From positions 1 to 64,000 of the forward strand of contig DASXKV010000006.1 in the NCBI GenBank assembly GCA_036496605.1: a DNA stretch of 64,000 nucleotides. The letters are read 5' to 3'. The stretch is from Gemmatimonadaceae bacterium. Lineage in GTDB: Bacteria > Gemmatimonadota > Gemmatimonadetes > Gemmatimonadales > Gemmatimonadaceae. How positions within the stretch are numbered: the first letter of the stretch is position 1; each line of letters opens with the position of its first letter. The notes below the pieces were generated by a model. The model was not told the origin of the DNA. It saw only the letters and a list, made by a program, of their open reading frames with translations, and ran no database searches. The translations under genes and the position numbers were made by a program. Positions 17,277 to 25,812 of this stretch are shown in pieces.

Positions 17277-19229
17277 TCACGGAATCGTCGTCTGGTTCGT
17301 AGTGCGCGGAACGTTCGGATGCCTTCGATTCTGTCCTCTGTCGCTCAGCGCTCGCGACACCACCGAATTGCCTAACGAAACGCCCGTACGTCCGTTCGGG
17401 GTCGTGGTCGAAACGGGAAGTGTCACGGTGAAGAGCGCACCACCTTCGGCCACGTTCACCGCACTTACACGGCCGTGATGCCGCTCGACGATCGACCGGA
17501 CAATCGTGAGGCCCATGCCGAGTCCTTGTGTCTTCGTCGTGAAGAAGGGCTCGAAGAGATGCGCTTCCACGTCGGAAGGGATGCCAGGTCCGCTGTCGCG
17601 AATTGCGATCTCCGCCACGCCACGGACGAGCGTTGTGCTGACACTCACCGCGCGCCGGATGCTGGACGAGGACGCCGCATCCAGTGCATTGATCGTGAGA
17701 TTGAGGATTACCTGTTGCAGCTGCACGGGATCCCCCATGAGCGTGAGCGAGTGCGGTGTGAGGGAGAGCTCCAGACCGGTGCTCCGGAGCACCGCGTCAT
17801 GCTGGAGAAGATGCACGGCCTGCCGGCAAATCTCGTTGATGTCGAGCGTCGTCGTCGCGGATGACTCCTTGCGCAAGAGCAGCCGAATCTGGTTGATGAC
17901 CTCCGCCGCGCGATCGCAGTCGCTGACGATGTTTCTGAAGCTTTCTGCCGCCTCGTCGAGATCGCGCGTCCCACGCGCGAGGAGAATCGATCCGGCCTCG
18001 GCGTTCGCACGAATCGCGGTCAGCGGCTGACGCAACTCGTGCGAAAAGGAGGCAGCGAGCTCGGCGACCGCTGCCACTCGGCCCATGTGCGCGATCTCGC
18101 GCCTTGTCTCTTCGGCGGCAGCCACTTCATTCGCCATGTGATTGAAGCTGTCTGCGAGACGCGCGATCTCGGCCACGTCGGCCCCTGGCACACGAACGTC
18201 GTATCGTCCGCGAGCAATCGACTCCGCGGCATCGGCGATCGCGACAATCGGCTTGGCGACTCGTCGACCGATGAACAGCGCCGCACCGGTTCCGGCAAAG
18301 ATCAGGACGATGCCGACGACAACCAATTGCCGGAGGGTGGCCCGGGGCGCGGCGAGGATATAGTCGAGTCGCGACTGCATCATGATCTGGAGCGGCGTCT
18401 CCGGAATCGGCGCGCTCGCGGTGACAACTCTCACGTCGGTGCCATCATGGTCAGACTGGTTGATGACGCTGCCCGGTGGAGTAGCCGGCACGCCGCCGAC
18501 GGTCGCCCAGGTGCTTCCATCGGCATTGCCGTAGTACGTCGTCACGCCGTCGCCCGCGAGCGCGCGCACGCTGCGATCCGCCTGCGTATTGTCCGCGATG
18601 CGACGCTCGTGCGCGATGTATCCGATCACTCCACGCCGCCTAACGACTGGCTGCACCAGCCAGAAATAGACGCTCCCGTCGGACACGTAGAGTGGGCTCA
18701 GCCCCAACGACTCGGGCGCTCTGGCCGCGCGGACCGCCAGGCGCAACATCGCTCGAGCGCCTAACGCCAAATTGCTCACGGGTATCGCTGCCGTCACCGA
18801 CCTCCCTCGACCGACATGGGTGGCGCGCTGCCCCTTCGCATCCCACAGCTCGATCACCAGCCCGGAGTCCGTCGGGAGCACGAGGCCGGCGAGTACCAGG
18901 CGTGCGTCGGCGAGGAGCTTCTTCGAAGAAGCTGATACGCTTCGCTCGTTCTCGCGGGCGTCGGCGTCGCCCAACGCGAGGGTGAGCGCGGCATTACGCG
19001 CCGCCGTCAGGTAACGAAGCCGGTTTTGCCTGAGTCCCGTTTCAGCGACGGCGGCGAGTTCGCGAGTCGATCGGACGAGTCGCTCCTCCGCTCCCGCAAT
19101 CGCCGAGCGCGTCAGCATCTTGTACGCCGCGGCGACGACCACTATCAGGCAAAGGGCGATCACTCCACCGGTGAGAAGCGCCAGCCTTCGCGCCAGCGAC
19201 ATGCGGTGTCGAGCTTCGGCGATTGGCAT
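17277..19229 (-). CDS. Membrane sensor histidine kinase
   Basis: A 650-residue sensor with an N-terminal helix (about 16-38) and a periplasmic domain (about 40-300) that may be a double-Cache-type sensor. A second helix (about 301-322), a HAMP domain (RRVAKPIVAIADAAESIARGRYDVRV) and a HisKA domain with His397 in FSHELRQPLTAIRANAEA follow. HATPase_c motifs are NLTINALDA, RDSGPGIP and GLGMGLTI. The HELRQPLTAI pattern is typical of FixL/DctB-like kinases. Its start directly follows the stop of the receiver gene (19230), so they form a two-component pair. Confidence 0.92.
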   Translation of the reverse strand: MPIAEARHRMSLARRLALLTGGVIALCLIVVVAAAYKMLTRSAIAGAEERLVRSTRELAAVAETGLRQNRLRYLTAARNAALTLALGDADARENERSVSASSKKLLADARLVLAGLVLPTDSGLVIELWDAKGQRATHVGRGRSVTAAIPVSNLALGARAMLRLAVRAARAPESLGLSPLYVSDGSVYFWLVQPVVRRRGVIGYIAHERRIADNTQADRSVRALAGDGVTTYYGNADGSTWATVGGVPATPPGSVINQSDHDGTDVRVVTASAPIPETPLQIMMQSRLDYILAAPRATLRQLVVVGIVLIFAGTGAALFIGRRVAKPIVAIADAAESIARGRYDVRVPGADVAEIARLADSFNHMANEVAAAEETRREIAHMGRVAAVAELAASFSHELRQPLTAIRANAEAGSILLARGTRDLDEAAESFRNIVSDCDRAAEVINQIRLLLRKESSATTTLDINEICRQAVHLLQHDAVLRSTGLELSLTPHSLTLMGDPVQLQQVILNLTINALDAASSSSIRRAVSVSTTLVRGVAEIAIRDSGPGIPSDVEAHLFEPFFTTKTQGLGMGLTIVRSIVERHHGRVSAVNVAEGGALFTVTLPVSTTTPNGRTGVSLGNSVVSRALSDRGQNRRHPNVPRTTNQTTIP

Positions 19230-19688
19230 TCAGAAACTCTGGTGTGCCACGGCAGAGTCCGTGCGAACCGACCAGCAGGCGCTATCGTCCGAGCTGTCGC
19301 TCGCGCGACTCGCGAGGCACGGGCGCAGAAGCTCGAGCAGCGCAGCCGCGGTGAATGGTTTGCGGAGCCAGCCGCGCGCGCCAACGGCTCGAGCGTGCTG
19401 CAGCGTGGCCGGATCATCGTACGCACTGATGAAGATGACCGGCGGAAGCGAGTCCGCACGCGCCAGGAGACGGTCGTAGAACTCGAAACCTGTCGACGTT
19501 CCGAGCTGAACGTCGATTACGAGACAGCATGGCGACGAGAGGTCCCGCTCGAAATACTCCTCCGCGTCACCGAACGTCTCAGCGCGGACGCCAAGCACAC
19601 GCAGCAAACGGACTAGCGATCGCCTGATCGACTCATCGTCGTCGACGATACCGACCCACTCTTCGAAAGTGATCGGCAATGGAGACAT
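19230..19688 (-). CDS. Single-domain response regulator
   Basis: A 152-residue receiver: acidic pair in VGIVDDDES (residues 16-18), phospho-acceptor Asp59 in LVIDVQLGTSTG, Ser/Thr position in VIFISAYDD, and Lys110 in WLRKPF. It resembles FixJ-type receivers (the IDVQLG...GF pattern) but ends without a DNA-binding domain, so output must be by protein contact or phosphotransfer. It is the upstream gene of a tight pair with the sensor kinase. Confidence 0.9.
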   Translation of the reverse strand: MSPLPITFEEWVGIVDDDESIRRSLVRLLRVLGVRAETFGDAEEYFERDLSSPCCLVIDVQLGTSTGFEFYDRLLARADSLPPVIFISAYDDPATLQHARAVGARGWLRKPFTAAALLELLRPCLASRASDSSDDSACWSVRTDSAVAHQSF

Positions 19689-19835
19689 CGCTTCGGTCCG
19701 GCAGGTGGTGGTTGTATCCAGGAGTAATGGGCGCCACAGGTTGACTCAATTCTCACCATAGCGCTGCCGCCGGGCAGCCATATTGGACTTTCGACCAATC
19801 GTTACTTTAGAAGGAACCCTCCATTCGGTCGAACA

Positions 19836-22040
19836 ATGAAGCGCCTCTCTCTGATCATTGCAGCCGCCGTCCCGCTCCTCGCTGCCGCGCCGCAGCAAGA
19901 GTCTCGGAACCCGGAGCTTGCGCGTCTCGAGCGCGAAGCACAAAACGTCTCCATCACGCGTGATGATTGGGGCATTCCCCACGTCTACGGGAAGACCGAC
20001 GCCGACGCGGTGTTTGGTCTCGTCTACGCGCAGGCGGAAGACGACTTCAATCGCGTCGAGACAAACTTCATCAATGCGATCGGGCGGCTCGCCGAGGCAG
20101 AAGGGGAAAAGGAGATCTACCGCGACCTCAGGATGAAGCTGTTCATCGATCCAGACACGCTCAAGGCGGACTACGCCGCGAGCCCGGACTGGCTCAAGAA
20201 GCTGATGGACGCCTGGGCCGATGGGTTGAACTTCTATCTGGCGAAGCATCCCACGGTGAAACCGCGTGTTATCACGCACTTCGAGCCGTGGATGGCGCTG
20301 AGCTTCAGTGAGGGGAGCATCGGCGGCGACATCGAGCGCGTGAACCTCAATCAGCTCGCGGCGTTCTACGGAAACCAACCGCGTGAAGACAAGGGATCAC
20401 AGCGCGAGGACGAAACCACGATGCCTAACGAGCCGAGCGGCTCGAATGGGGTAGCGATCGCGCCGTCGAATACCGTTGGGCATCACGCCTTGCTCCTGAT
20501 CAACCCGCATACGTCGTTCTTCTTCCGTGCCGAGGTGCAGGTGCACAGCGACGAGGGGCTGAACGCGTACGGCGCGGTCACGTGGGGGCAGTTCTTCGTC
20601 TATCAGGGTTTCAACGATCGCATCGGTTGGATGCACACGTCGAGCGGCGTCGACGCGATCGATGAGTATCTCGAGACGATCGTGAAGAAGGGCGATCAGC
20701 TGTTTTACAAATATGGCAACGAGGAGCGACCCATAACGGTGAGTACGATCACCGTGCCTTACAAGACGGCGAGTGGTATGGCGACGAAGCAGTTCACCGT
20801 GTACCGCACACATCACGGACCGATCATTCGTGAGCAGAACGGCAAGTGGGTCGCCATTCGGCTCATGAACGAGCCGGTGAAGGCGCTCACGCAGTCCTAC
20901 ACACGGACGAAGGCGCGCGATTACAAGTCGTTCAAGCAGATCATGGATCTGCACACGAACTCGTCGAACAATACTATTTACGCGGACGCCGACGGGAACA
21001 TCGCCTACTTTCATGGGAACTTCATTCCGCGTCGCAATACTCGCTTTGATTGGTCGAAGCCCGTGGAGGGAAGCGACACCGCCACCGAGTGGCACGGCTT
21101 GCTATCCGTCGACGAGTCGCCGCATCTGCTGAATCCTGCAAGCGGATGGCTGTATAACTCCAATAACTGGCCGTGGTCGGCCGCGGGACCGTCGAGCCCG
21201 AAGCGTGCGGACTATCCCGCCTACGTCGAGACGGGTCGTGAGGAGTCGTGGCGCGGCTACCATGCCTTGCGTGTGCTCTCGAATCGCAAGGATTTCACGG
21301 TCGAGCGGCTCCGCGCTGCGGCCTACGACAGCTATCTCCCCGCTTTCGAGAAATTCATCCCTTCCCTCCTCTCCGCGTACGATCAGTTGCCGGCGAGCGA
21401 CCCGCTCAAGACGAAACTCGCCGAGCAGATCAAATTGCTGCGTGGGTGGGACTATCGTTGGGCAGTTCCGTCGGTGGCGACCTCACTTGCAGTGTTCTGG
21501 GGCGAAGAGATGACTCGGCGCGTCGGCGCCGAGGCGCGCCGCGCCGGCGTCTCGACCGATGACTACATCCTCGGGAAGGCAACGCCGGCGGAGCGCGTGG
21601 AAGCGCTCGCCGCGGCATCGGACAAGCTCGGCGCCGACTTTGGAAACTGGAAGACGCCGTGGGCCGATATCAACCGCTTCCAGCGCCTAACGGGTGACAT
21701 CGTCCAACCCTTCAACGACGCCGGGGCGAGCATTCCCGTCGGGTTCACGTCGTCGCGATGGGGCTCGCTCGCTTCGTTTGGCGCGCGGCCATATCCGGGG
21801 ACAAAGAAGTGGTATGGCACGAGCGGCAACAGCTTCGTTTCGGTCATCGAGTTCGGGGATAGCGTGCGAGCAATTGCGGTGACCGCGGGCGGTGAGAGCG
21901 GGCATCCGGCCTCACCACACTTCAACGACGAGGCGCAGCGATACGCGACTGGTGACCTGCGCCCGGTCTACTTCTATCGGTCTCAACTCGCGGGCCACAC
22001 GGAAAAAACGTACAATCCAGGCGCGGAGGTCGAACCATAG
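19836..22040 (+). CDS. Secreted penicillin acylase-family (Ntn) hydrolase
   Basis: The 734-residue precursor has a signal peptide (SLIIAAAVPLLAAAPQ). The alpha-chain region starts VSITRDDWGIPHVYGKTDADAVFGLVYAQAEDDF, the hallmark of penicillin/acyl-homoserine-lactone acylases. The probable autoprocessing site is PSG|SNGVAIAPS, making Ser203 the N-terminal nucleophile. Later marks include LINPHTSFF, the Asn-containing NSSNNTIYADADGNIAYFHGN and GGESGHPASPHFNDEA. It hydrolyses amide bonds; substrates could be acyl-homoserine lactones or other N-acyl compounds. It is divergent from the two-component pair, with 147 bp between. Confidence 0.92.
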   Translation: MKRLSLIIAAAVPLLAAAPQQESRNPELARLEREAQNVSITRDDWGIPHVYGKTDADAVFGLVYAQAEDDFNRVETNFINAIGRLAEAEGEKEIYRDLRMKLFIDPDTLKADYAASPDWLKKLMDAWADGLNFYLAKHPTVKPRVITHFEPWMALSFSEGSIGGDIERVNLNQLAAFYGNQPREDKGSQREDETTMPNEPSGSNGVAIAPSNTVGHHALLLINPHTSFFFRAEVQVHSDEGLNAYGAVTWGQFFVYQGFNDRIGWMHTSSGVDAIDEYLETIVKKGDQLFYKYGNEERPITVSTITVPYKTASGMATKQFTVYRTHHGPIIREQNGKWVAIRLMNEPVKALTQSYTRTKARDYKSFKQIMDLHTNSSNNTIYADADGNIAYFHGNFIPRRNTRFDWSKPVEGSDTATEWHGLLSVDESPHLLNPASGWLYNSNNWPWSAAGPSSPKRADYPAYVETGREESWRGYHALRVLSNRKDFTVERLRAAAYDSYLPAFEKFIPSLLSAYDQLPASDPLKTKLAEQIKLLRGWDYRWAVPSVATSLAVFWGEEMTRRVGAEARRAGVSTDDYILGKATPAERVEALAAASDKLGADFGNWKTPWADINRFQRLTGDIVQPFNDAGASIPVGFTSSRWGSLASFGARPYPGTKKWYGTSGNSFVSVIEFGDSVRAIAVTAGGESGHPASPHFNDEAQRYATGDLRPVYFYRSQLAGHTEKTYNPGAEVEP

Positions 22041-22080
22041 GCTTGCCGCGTGACGCTCGACGAGGAGTCCAAGGTCTCAT

Positions 22081-22521
22081 ATGCCTAACGATTTTCAGGA
22101 GCAGGAGCAGACGAGACTGCGGGTCGCGCTATCCGTGGCGGCAGGTTTTCTCGCGGAAGTGTTCACGATCGCCGTCGTCGGGATCGTCATTCTCGGCCAC
22201 CGACTGATGGCTCCTGGGCAGTCTCCGGACGTTCAGCGTGAGTTCAATTTCCGCGCGGCGTACATCACGGGCCCGCTCTTTGGTGTGATCTTCACGTACG
22301 TGATGGCAACGTGGGTCGTGCGCAAAGCCAAGGGGCGATACTTCGCGCATGCGCTGCTCGTCGGCGCGGGAGCGATCGTACTCCACGTCGTGACCACGAT
22401 CGGCGCGCCGGGTGGATACGGCTTGATCCATGGCGTCGCCGATTTCCTGAAGCTCGTCGCCGCGGTGACGGCGGCGTACGTGGGCGAACGCAAGAGGGCT
22501 GGCCGCGTCGTCACCGCCTAA
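22081..22521 (+). CDS. Small integral membrane protein
   Basis: A 146-residue protein with four likely membrane helices (about 16-40, 60-82, 89-108 and 115-135). The second and fourth codons carry a CCTAACG heptamer, and the TAA stop lies in another. Family not recognised; the four-helix layout and GPLFGVIFTYVMATWVVRKAKGR are seen in small hypothetical proteins. It follows the acylase by 40 bp and could be in the same transcript. Confidence 0.7.
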   Translation: MPNDFQEQEQTRLRVALSVAAGFLAEVFTIAVVGIVILGHRLMAPGQSPDVQREFNFRAAYITGPLFGVIFTYVMATWVVRKAKGRYFAHALLVGAGAIVLHVVTTIGAPGGYGLIHGVADFLKLVAAVTAAYVGERKRAGRVVTA

Positions 22522-22535
22522 CGTGGTGCGCATCC

Positions 22536-23240
22536 GTGGCGACGGCTAACGTCTACACTCGCCGCTGGTTCTCCACCTTCCTCGGCCGGATCGACGCGGC
22601 GATCGTCGACCGCGAGATCGCGTTTCTACGCAGGCACCTGGCCGCGGGCGCGCGCGTGCTCGACCTCTGCTGCGGCACCGGCCGGCACGCGGCTCCGTTG
22701 AGCGACGCTGGATTCCGCATCGTCGGCCTCGATCGAGACGCGTCGGCATTACGCGACGCAAGATCGTGGGCGCCAGCCGCAGACTTCGTGCGCGCCGACA
22801 TGCGGCAGTTGCCGCTCGAGACAGGCAGCGTCGACGCAGCGATCTGCATGTGGCAGAGCTTCGGCCATTTGGATACTGAGGGTAACGAGGCCATCCTCGG
22901 CGGGCTGGCGCGCGTGCTGCTACCTAACGGTTGCCTGGTCATGGATCTCTATCACCTGGATTTTCACGCCGCGCACCAGGGCGAGCGAACGATCGAGCGC
23001 GATGGCGAGCGCGTGTTCGAATCGCGCCGGATGCATGGCGATCGGCTGCGCGCGACGCTGCGCTACGAGTCGAGCGGCGAGTCGGAGGAATTCGAGTGGC
23101 AGTTGTTCACACCCTCGGCCATTGGAGCAATGGCTCGGCGAGCTGGATTGGAGGTGCGGTTGGTTTGCGCCGAGTTCGACGAGCACGTTGCGGCGTCGAG
23201 CGAGCGGGCGAGGATGCAGCTTGTGTTTAGAGGGATGTGA
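22536..23240 (+). CDS. SAM-dependent methyltransferase
   Basis: A 234-residue class I methyltransferase with motif I VLDLCCGTGRHAAPLSDAG (41-59), motif II IVGLDRD, FVRADMRQLPLETGSVDAAICMWQSFGHLD and GCLVMDLYH. The small-molecule type without extra domains gives no substrate. The start is a GTG at 22536, 14 bp after the previous stop; the frame is open to 22311 only as an antisense/shadow extension. Confidence 0.85.
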   Translation: MATANVYTRRWFSTFLGRIDAAIVDREIAFLRRHLAAGARVLDLCCGTGRHAAPLSDAGFRIVGLDRDASALRDARSWAPAADFVRADMRQLPLETGSVDAAICMWQSFGHLDTEGNEAILGGLARVLLPNGCLVMDLYHLDFHAAHQGERTIERDGERVFESRRMHGDRLRATLRYESSGESEEFEWQLFTPSAIGAMARRAGLEVRLVCAEFDEHVAASSERARMQLVFRGM

Positions 23241-23280
23241 ACGGCGGAAACCGCGTGAACGGCGGTGCGAAGAGAAGGAT

Positions 23281-23685
23281 CTAGTGGACTGTAACTGAGA
23301 TAATGAGAGCAGATGCGAGAGCAGGCGCTTTCCACGCCAAAACAACAAAGCGCATTACGGATTCGACGGATGGACGGATGCTCCGGATCGCTCCGGATCG
23401 CTCCGCGAAGAGGACGACTCCGCCTGCCACGAGCCGGGAATATTTGTTAACTGCACACCGATTGAGCGTTGGTGGCGAATCGAGCGCTAGAGGCGTCCCG
23501 AGGCCCTAACAAAAATCGTCCGGGCTCGTTGCGCGCAGCTGGATCAAGCAAGGACCGAATCCGTTTGATCCGTGCTATCCGTCGAATCCGTAATACTTCT
23601 TTGTCATTGTGGCCTTTTCGGCTGGGCCAGTTTTGATATGGAGTCGGCAAGCCGTGCTCTCACAATCTCAATTACAGTCCACTAG
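23281..23685. mobile_element. 405-bp element with 31-bp terminal inverted repeats (MITE-like)
   Basis: The left end (23281-23311) and the reverse complement of the right end (23655-23685) match at 28 of 31 positions, both beginning CTAGTGGACTGTAA. A second perfect 18-bp inverted repeat lies inside (23354-23371 versus 23577-23594). No transposase or sizeable convincing gene lies between. The ends carry CTAG, which could be part of the element or of a target duplication. The element fills most of the 560-bp gap between the methyltransferase and efflux genes and could fold into a long hairpin. A MITE or a palindromic repeat unit are both possible. Confidence 0.72.
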
Positions 23686-23724
23686 TATCCGTGCCTTGTG
23701 GCTCGCCCCTAACAATTGATGCTA

Positions 23725-23755
23725 GATCCTGGGTCGCTTCGCTCCGGAGGATGAC
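23725..23755. repeat. Dispersed hairpin repeat (AGCGAAGCGA core), copy 2
   Basis: Contains TCGCTTCGCT, the reverse complement of the core of the elements at 2526 and 59614, flanked by GATCCT and AGGATGAC. It lies between the 405-bp element and the membrane-fusion gene at 23800. Confidence 0.55.
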
Positions 23756-23799
23756 AAAGCCTCTAGCGGACCCCTTCCCCGTTCCTACATTCGCGCACT

Positions 23800-25065
23800 A
23801 TGGGCAGCCCCACACCGCTGCACGACCTCTCCAAACTCCGTATCGATCGCGACGCGCCAACGGCCGGCGTGAGACGGGCAGTGATACGAAACGCGATCTT
23901 CGCGGTAATCGTGTTCGCTCTTGCCGCGGCCGTGCTTCTCGTTTTGCGCCAGCGATCGGTTGTGCCGGTGCAGACGATCGTCGCCGCCGTGTCGAACGAT
24001 CCTGGAGTGAAGAGCGGTTCCAGCGGCGCAACGAGCGTGACGGCCAACGGGTACATCGTCGCCCGCACGCGCGCGTCCGTGTCGTCCAAGGTTCCCGGAC
24101 GACTCGCGTACCTCGGCGTGAGCGAGGGATCATTCGTGACAGAAGGCGAGATCATCGCGCGACTCGAGAATGGCGATTACGCGGCGCAGGTCGCGGAGGC
24201 AAACGCGAACATCGCCACCAGCCATGCGCAGGTCGTCGAAGCGGAAGCGGATCGCGATCAGCAGCAAAGCGACGCGAAACGCTTGCGCGACATTCGCGTT
24301 CAGAACAAGCAGCTCGTATCGCAGCAGGAAGTGGATGCCGCCGAGACGAAGCTCGCGACCTCCGACGCGCGCGTGAAGGCGGCGCAAGCGCGCGTCATCG
24401 CGGCCGATGCATCGTTGCGTTTCGCGCAGGTGAATCTCGCGAACACCGAGATTCGTGCGCCGTTCACGGGTACGGTTTTGCGCAAGGAGGCCGAAGTTGG
24501 GGAGGTCGTCGCCCCGTCGGTGGGTGGCGGATTGACGCGCGGTGCGGTCGTGACGATGGCCGACCTCAAGAGCCTCGAGGTCGAGGTCGACGTGAACGAG
24601 GCATATATCGCGCGCCTGCACGGCGGACAAGCAGCGCGGATCACGCTCGATGCGTATCCGGACACGTCGTTCGCCGGCCACATTCGGCAGGTCGTGCCGA
24701 CGGCCGATCGGCAACGGGCGACGGTGCAGGTGAAGGTGACGATCGTCGATCGCGATCCCCGCATTCTGCCCGAAATGGGCGCGCGCGTCGATTTCCTCGA
24801 GCCCGAGGCGAAGCTCGCGGGCGCACCTGCGATCGCGTCGGCACCGCGAATTCGGGTTCCGGCCGCGGTCGTTCACGAAGAGAACGGCCAATCGATCGTG
24901 TGGCTCGTGCGCGACGGACGCCTCGAGTCGCGCGCCGTCGAGGCAGCGCCGACGAGCGCCGGGTTCCGAGAGATTCGCAAAGGACTCGCCGGCGGCGAGA
25001 TGTTACTGGCCGGCGGCGTCGATCAGCCGAAGACGGGGATGCGGGTGACGTTTACGAAACCCTAA
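23800..25065 (+). CDS. Membrane fusion (HlyD/MacA-like) subunit of an ABC exporter
   Basis: The 421-residue protein has one N-terminal membrane helix (about 28-48). A biotinyl-lipoyl-like hairpin is split by a helical coiled-coil (VSSKVPGRLAYLGVSEGSFVTEGEIIARLENGDYAAQV, then about 125-205 rich in Ala/Gln/Glu). The second half follows (ANTEIRAPFTGTVLRKEAEVGEVVAP) with a beta-barrel segment (DLKSLEVEVDVNEAYIARLHGGQAARITLDAYP). It would link inner-membrane permeases to an outer-membrane channel or act alone. It is the first gene of the cluster through 28114. No TolC-like gene is nearby. Confidence 0.92.
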   Translation: MGSPTPLHDLSKLRIDRDAPTAGVRRAVIRNAIFAVIVFALAAAVLLVLRQRSVVPVQTIVAAVSNDPGVKSGSSGATSVTANGYIVARTRASVSSKVPGRLAYLGVSEGSFVTEGEIIARLENGDYAAQVAEANANIATSHAQVVEAEADRDQQQSDAKRLRDIRVQNKQLVSQQEVDAAETKLATSDARVKAAQARVIAADASLRFAQVNLANTEIRAPFTGTVLRKEAEVGEVVAPSVGGGLTRGAVVTMADLKSLEVEVDVNEAYIARLHGGQAARITLDAYPDTSFAGHIRQVVPTADRQRATVQVKVTIVDRDPRILPEMGARVDFLEPEAKLAGAPAIASAPRIRVPAAVVHEENGQSIVWLVRDGRLESRAVEAAPTSAGFREIRKGLAGGEMLLAGGVDQPKTGMRVTFTKP

Positions 25066-25083
25066 TTCGTTGGGAGTGGCATT

Positions 25084-25812
25084 ATGGCCCTGGTCGAGAT
25101 TCGCGACGTCTACAAGTCGTTCCAGCGTGACACGCAACACATCGATGTGTTTAACGGCATCACCCTCGACGTGGACGAGGGGAGCTTTCTCGCTCTGATG
25201 GGTCCCTCGGGCTCGGGAAAGTCCACGCTGCTCAACCTGATCGCGGGCCTCGACAAGCCGAATGCCGGCACGATTCGCGTCGCAGGCTCCGAAGTCAGCG
25301 CGATGAAACCGCGCCAGCTCGCGCCGTGGCGCGCGCGGCATGTGGGTTTCGTGTTTCAGCAATTCAACTTGCTGCCGGTGCTGACGGCATATCAGAACGT
25401 CGAGCTGCCGCTGCTGCTCACGCGGCTCTCGAAGAAAGAGCGGGACGAGCGAGTGCGTATCGCGTTAGGCGTCGTGGGACTCGACGATCGGATGGATCAC
25501 TATCCGCGGCAGCTGTCGGGCGGGCAGGAGCAGCGCGTCAGCATCGCGCGCGCGATCGTCGCCGACCCGACGGTGATTCTCCTTGACGAGCCGACCGGTC
25601 AGCTCGACGGCAAGAGCTCGCAGGAGGTGCTCACCCTGCTGAAGCGTCTCAATGCCGAATTCAGGAAAACGATCGTCATCGTGACGCACGACGCTCACGC
25701 CGCCGAGCGAGCGACGACGGTGCTCCATCTCGAGAAGGGCGATCTCATTCGCAGCGACTCCGTGCCGAGCCTTCGGGCTGCCGAGGCCGCAACGGCGCGG
25801 GTGCCACGATGA
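25084..25812 (+). CDS. ABC transporter ATP-binding protein (MacB/LolD type)
   Basis: A 242-residue ATPase with Walker [10 protein letters not shown] (40-48), Q-loop in [22 protein letters not shown], signature LSGGQEQ (144-150), Walker B VILLDEP (164-170) and the switch His in IVTHD. The [15 protein letters not shown] stretch is characteristic of the MacB/LolD/FtsE subfamily, which energises permeases by mechanotransmission rather than by channel gating. It starts 18 bp after the fusion-protein gene, and its stop overlaps the next start (ATGA). Confidence 0.95.
   Translation: MALVEIRDVYKSFQRDTQHIDVFNGITLDVDEGSFLALMGPSGSGKSTLLNLIAGLDKPNAGTIRVAGSEVSAMKPRQLAPWRARHVGFVFQQFNLLPVLTAYQNVELPLLLTRLSKKERDERVRIALGVVGLDDRMDHYPRQLSGGQEQRVSIARAIVADPTVILLDEPTGQLDGKSSQEVLTLLKRLNAEFRKTIVIVTHDAHAAERATTVLHLEKGDLIRSDSVPSLRAAEAATARVPR

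Noticed and set aside
18039-18764. A 241-residue plus-strand frame
   Set aside because: Antisense of the sensor kinase gene, Arg/His-rich, no recognisable fold.
19783-19800. ATTGG...CCAAT inverted repeat between divergent genes as operator
   Set aside because: Arms of only 5 bp; too short to separate from chance.
22311-22535. Extension of the methyltransferase upstream of 22536
   Set aside because: The extension overlaps the preceding membrane-protein gene and reads as Arg-rich shadow sequence; the methyltransferase domain is complete from the GTG at 22536.
23691-25130. A 479-residue plus-strand frame
   Set aside because: Shadow of the membrane fusion protein gene in another frame; almost all Arg/Gly/Ala.
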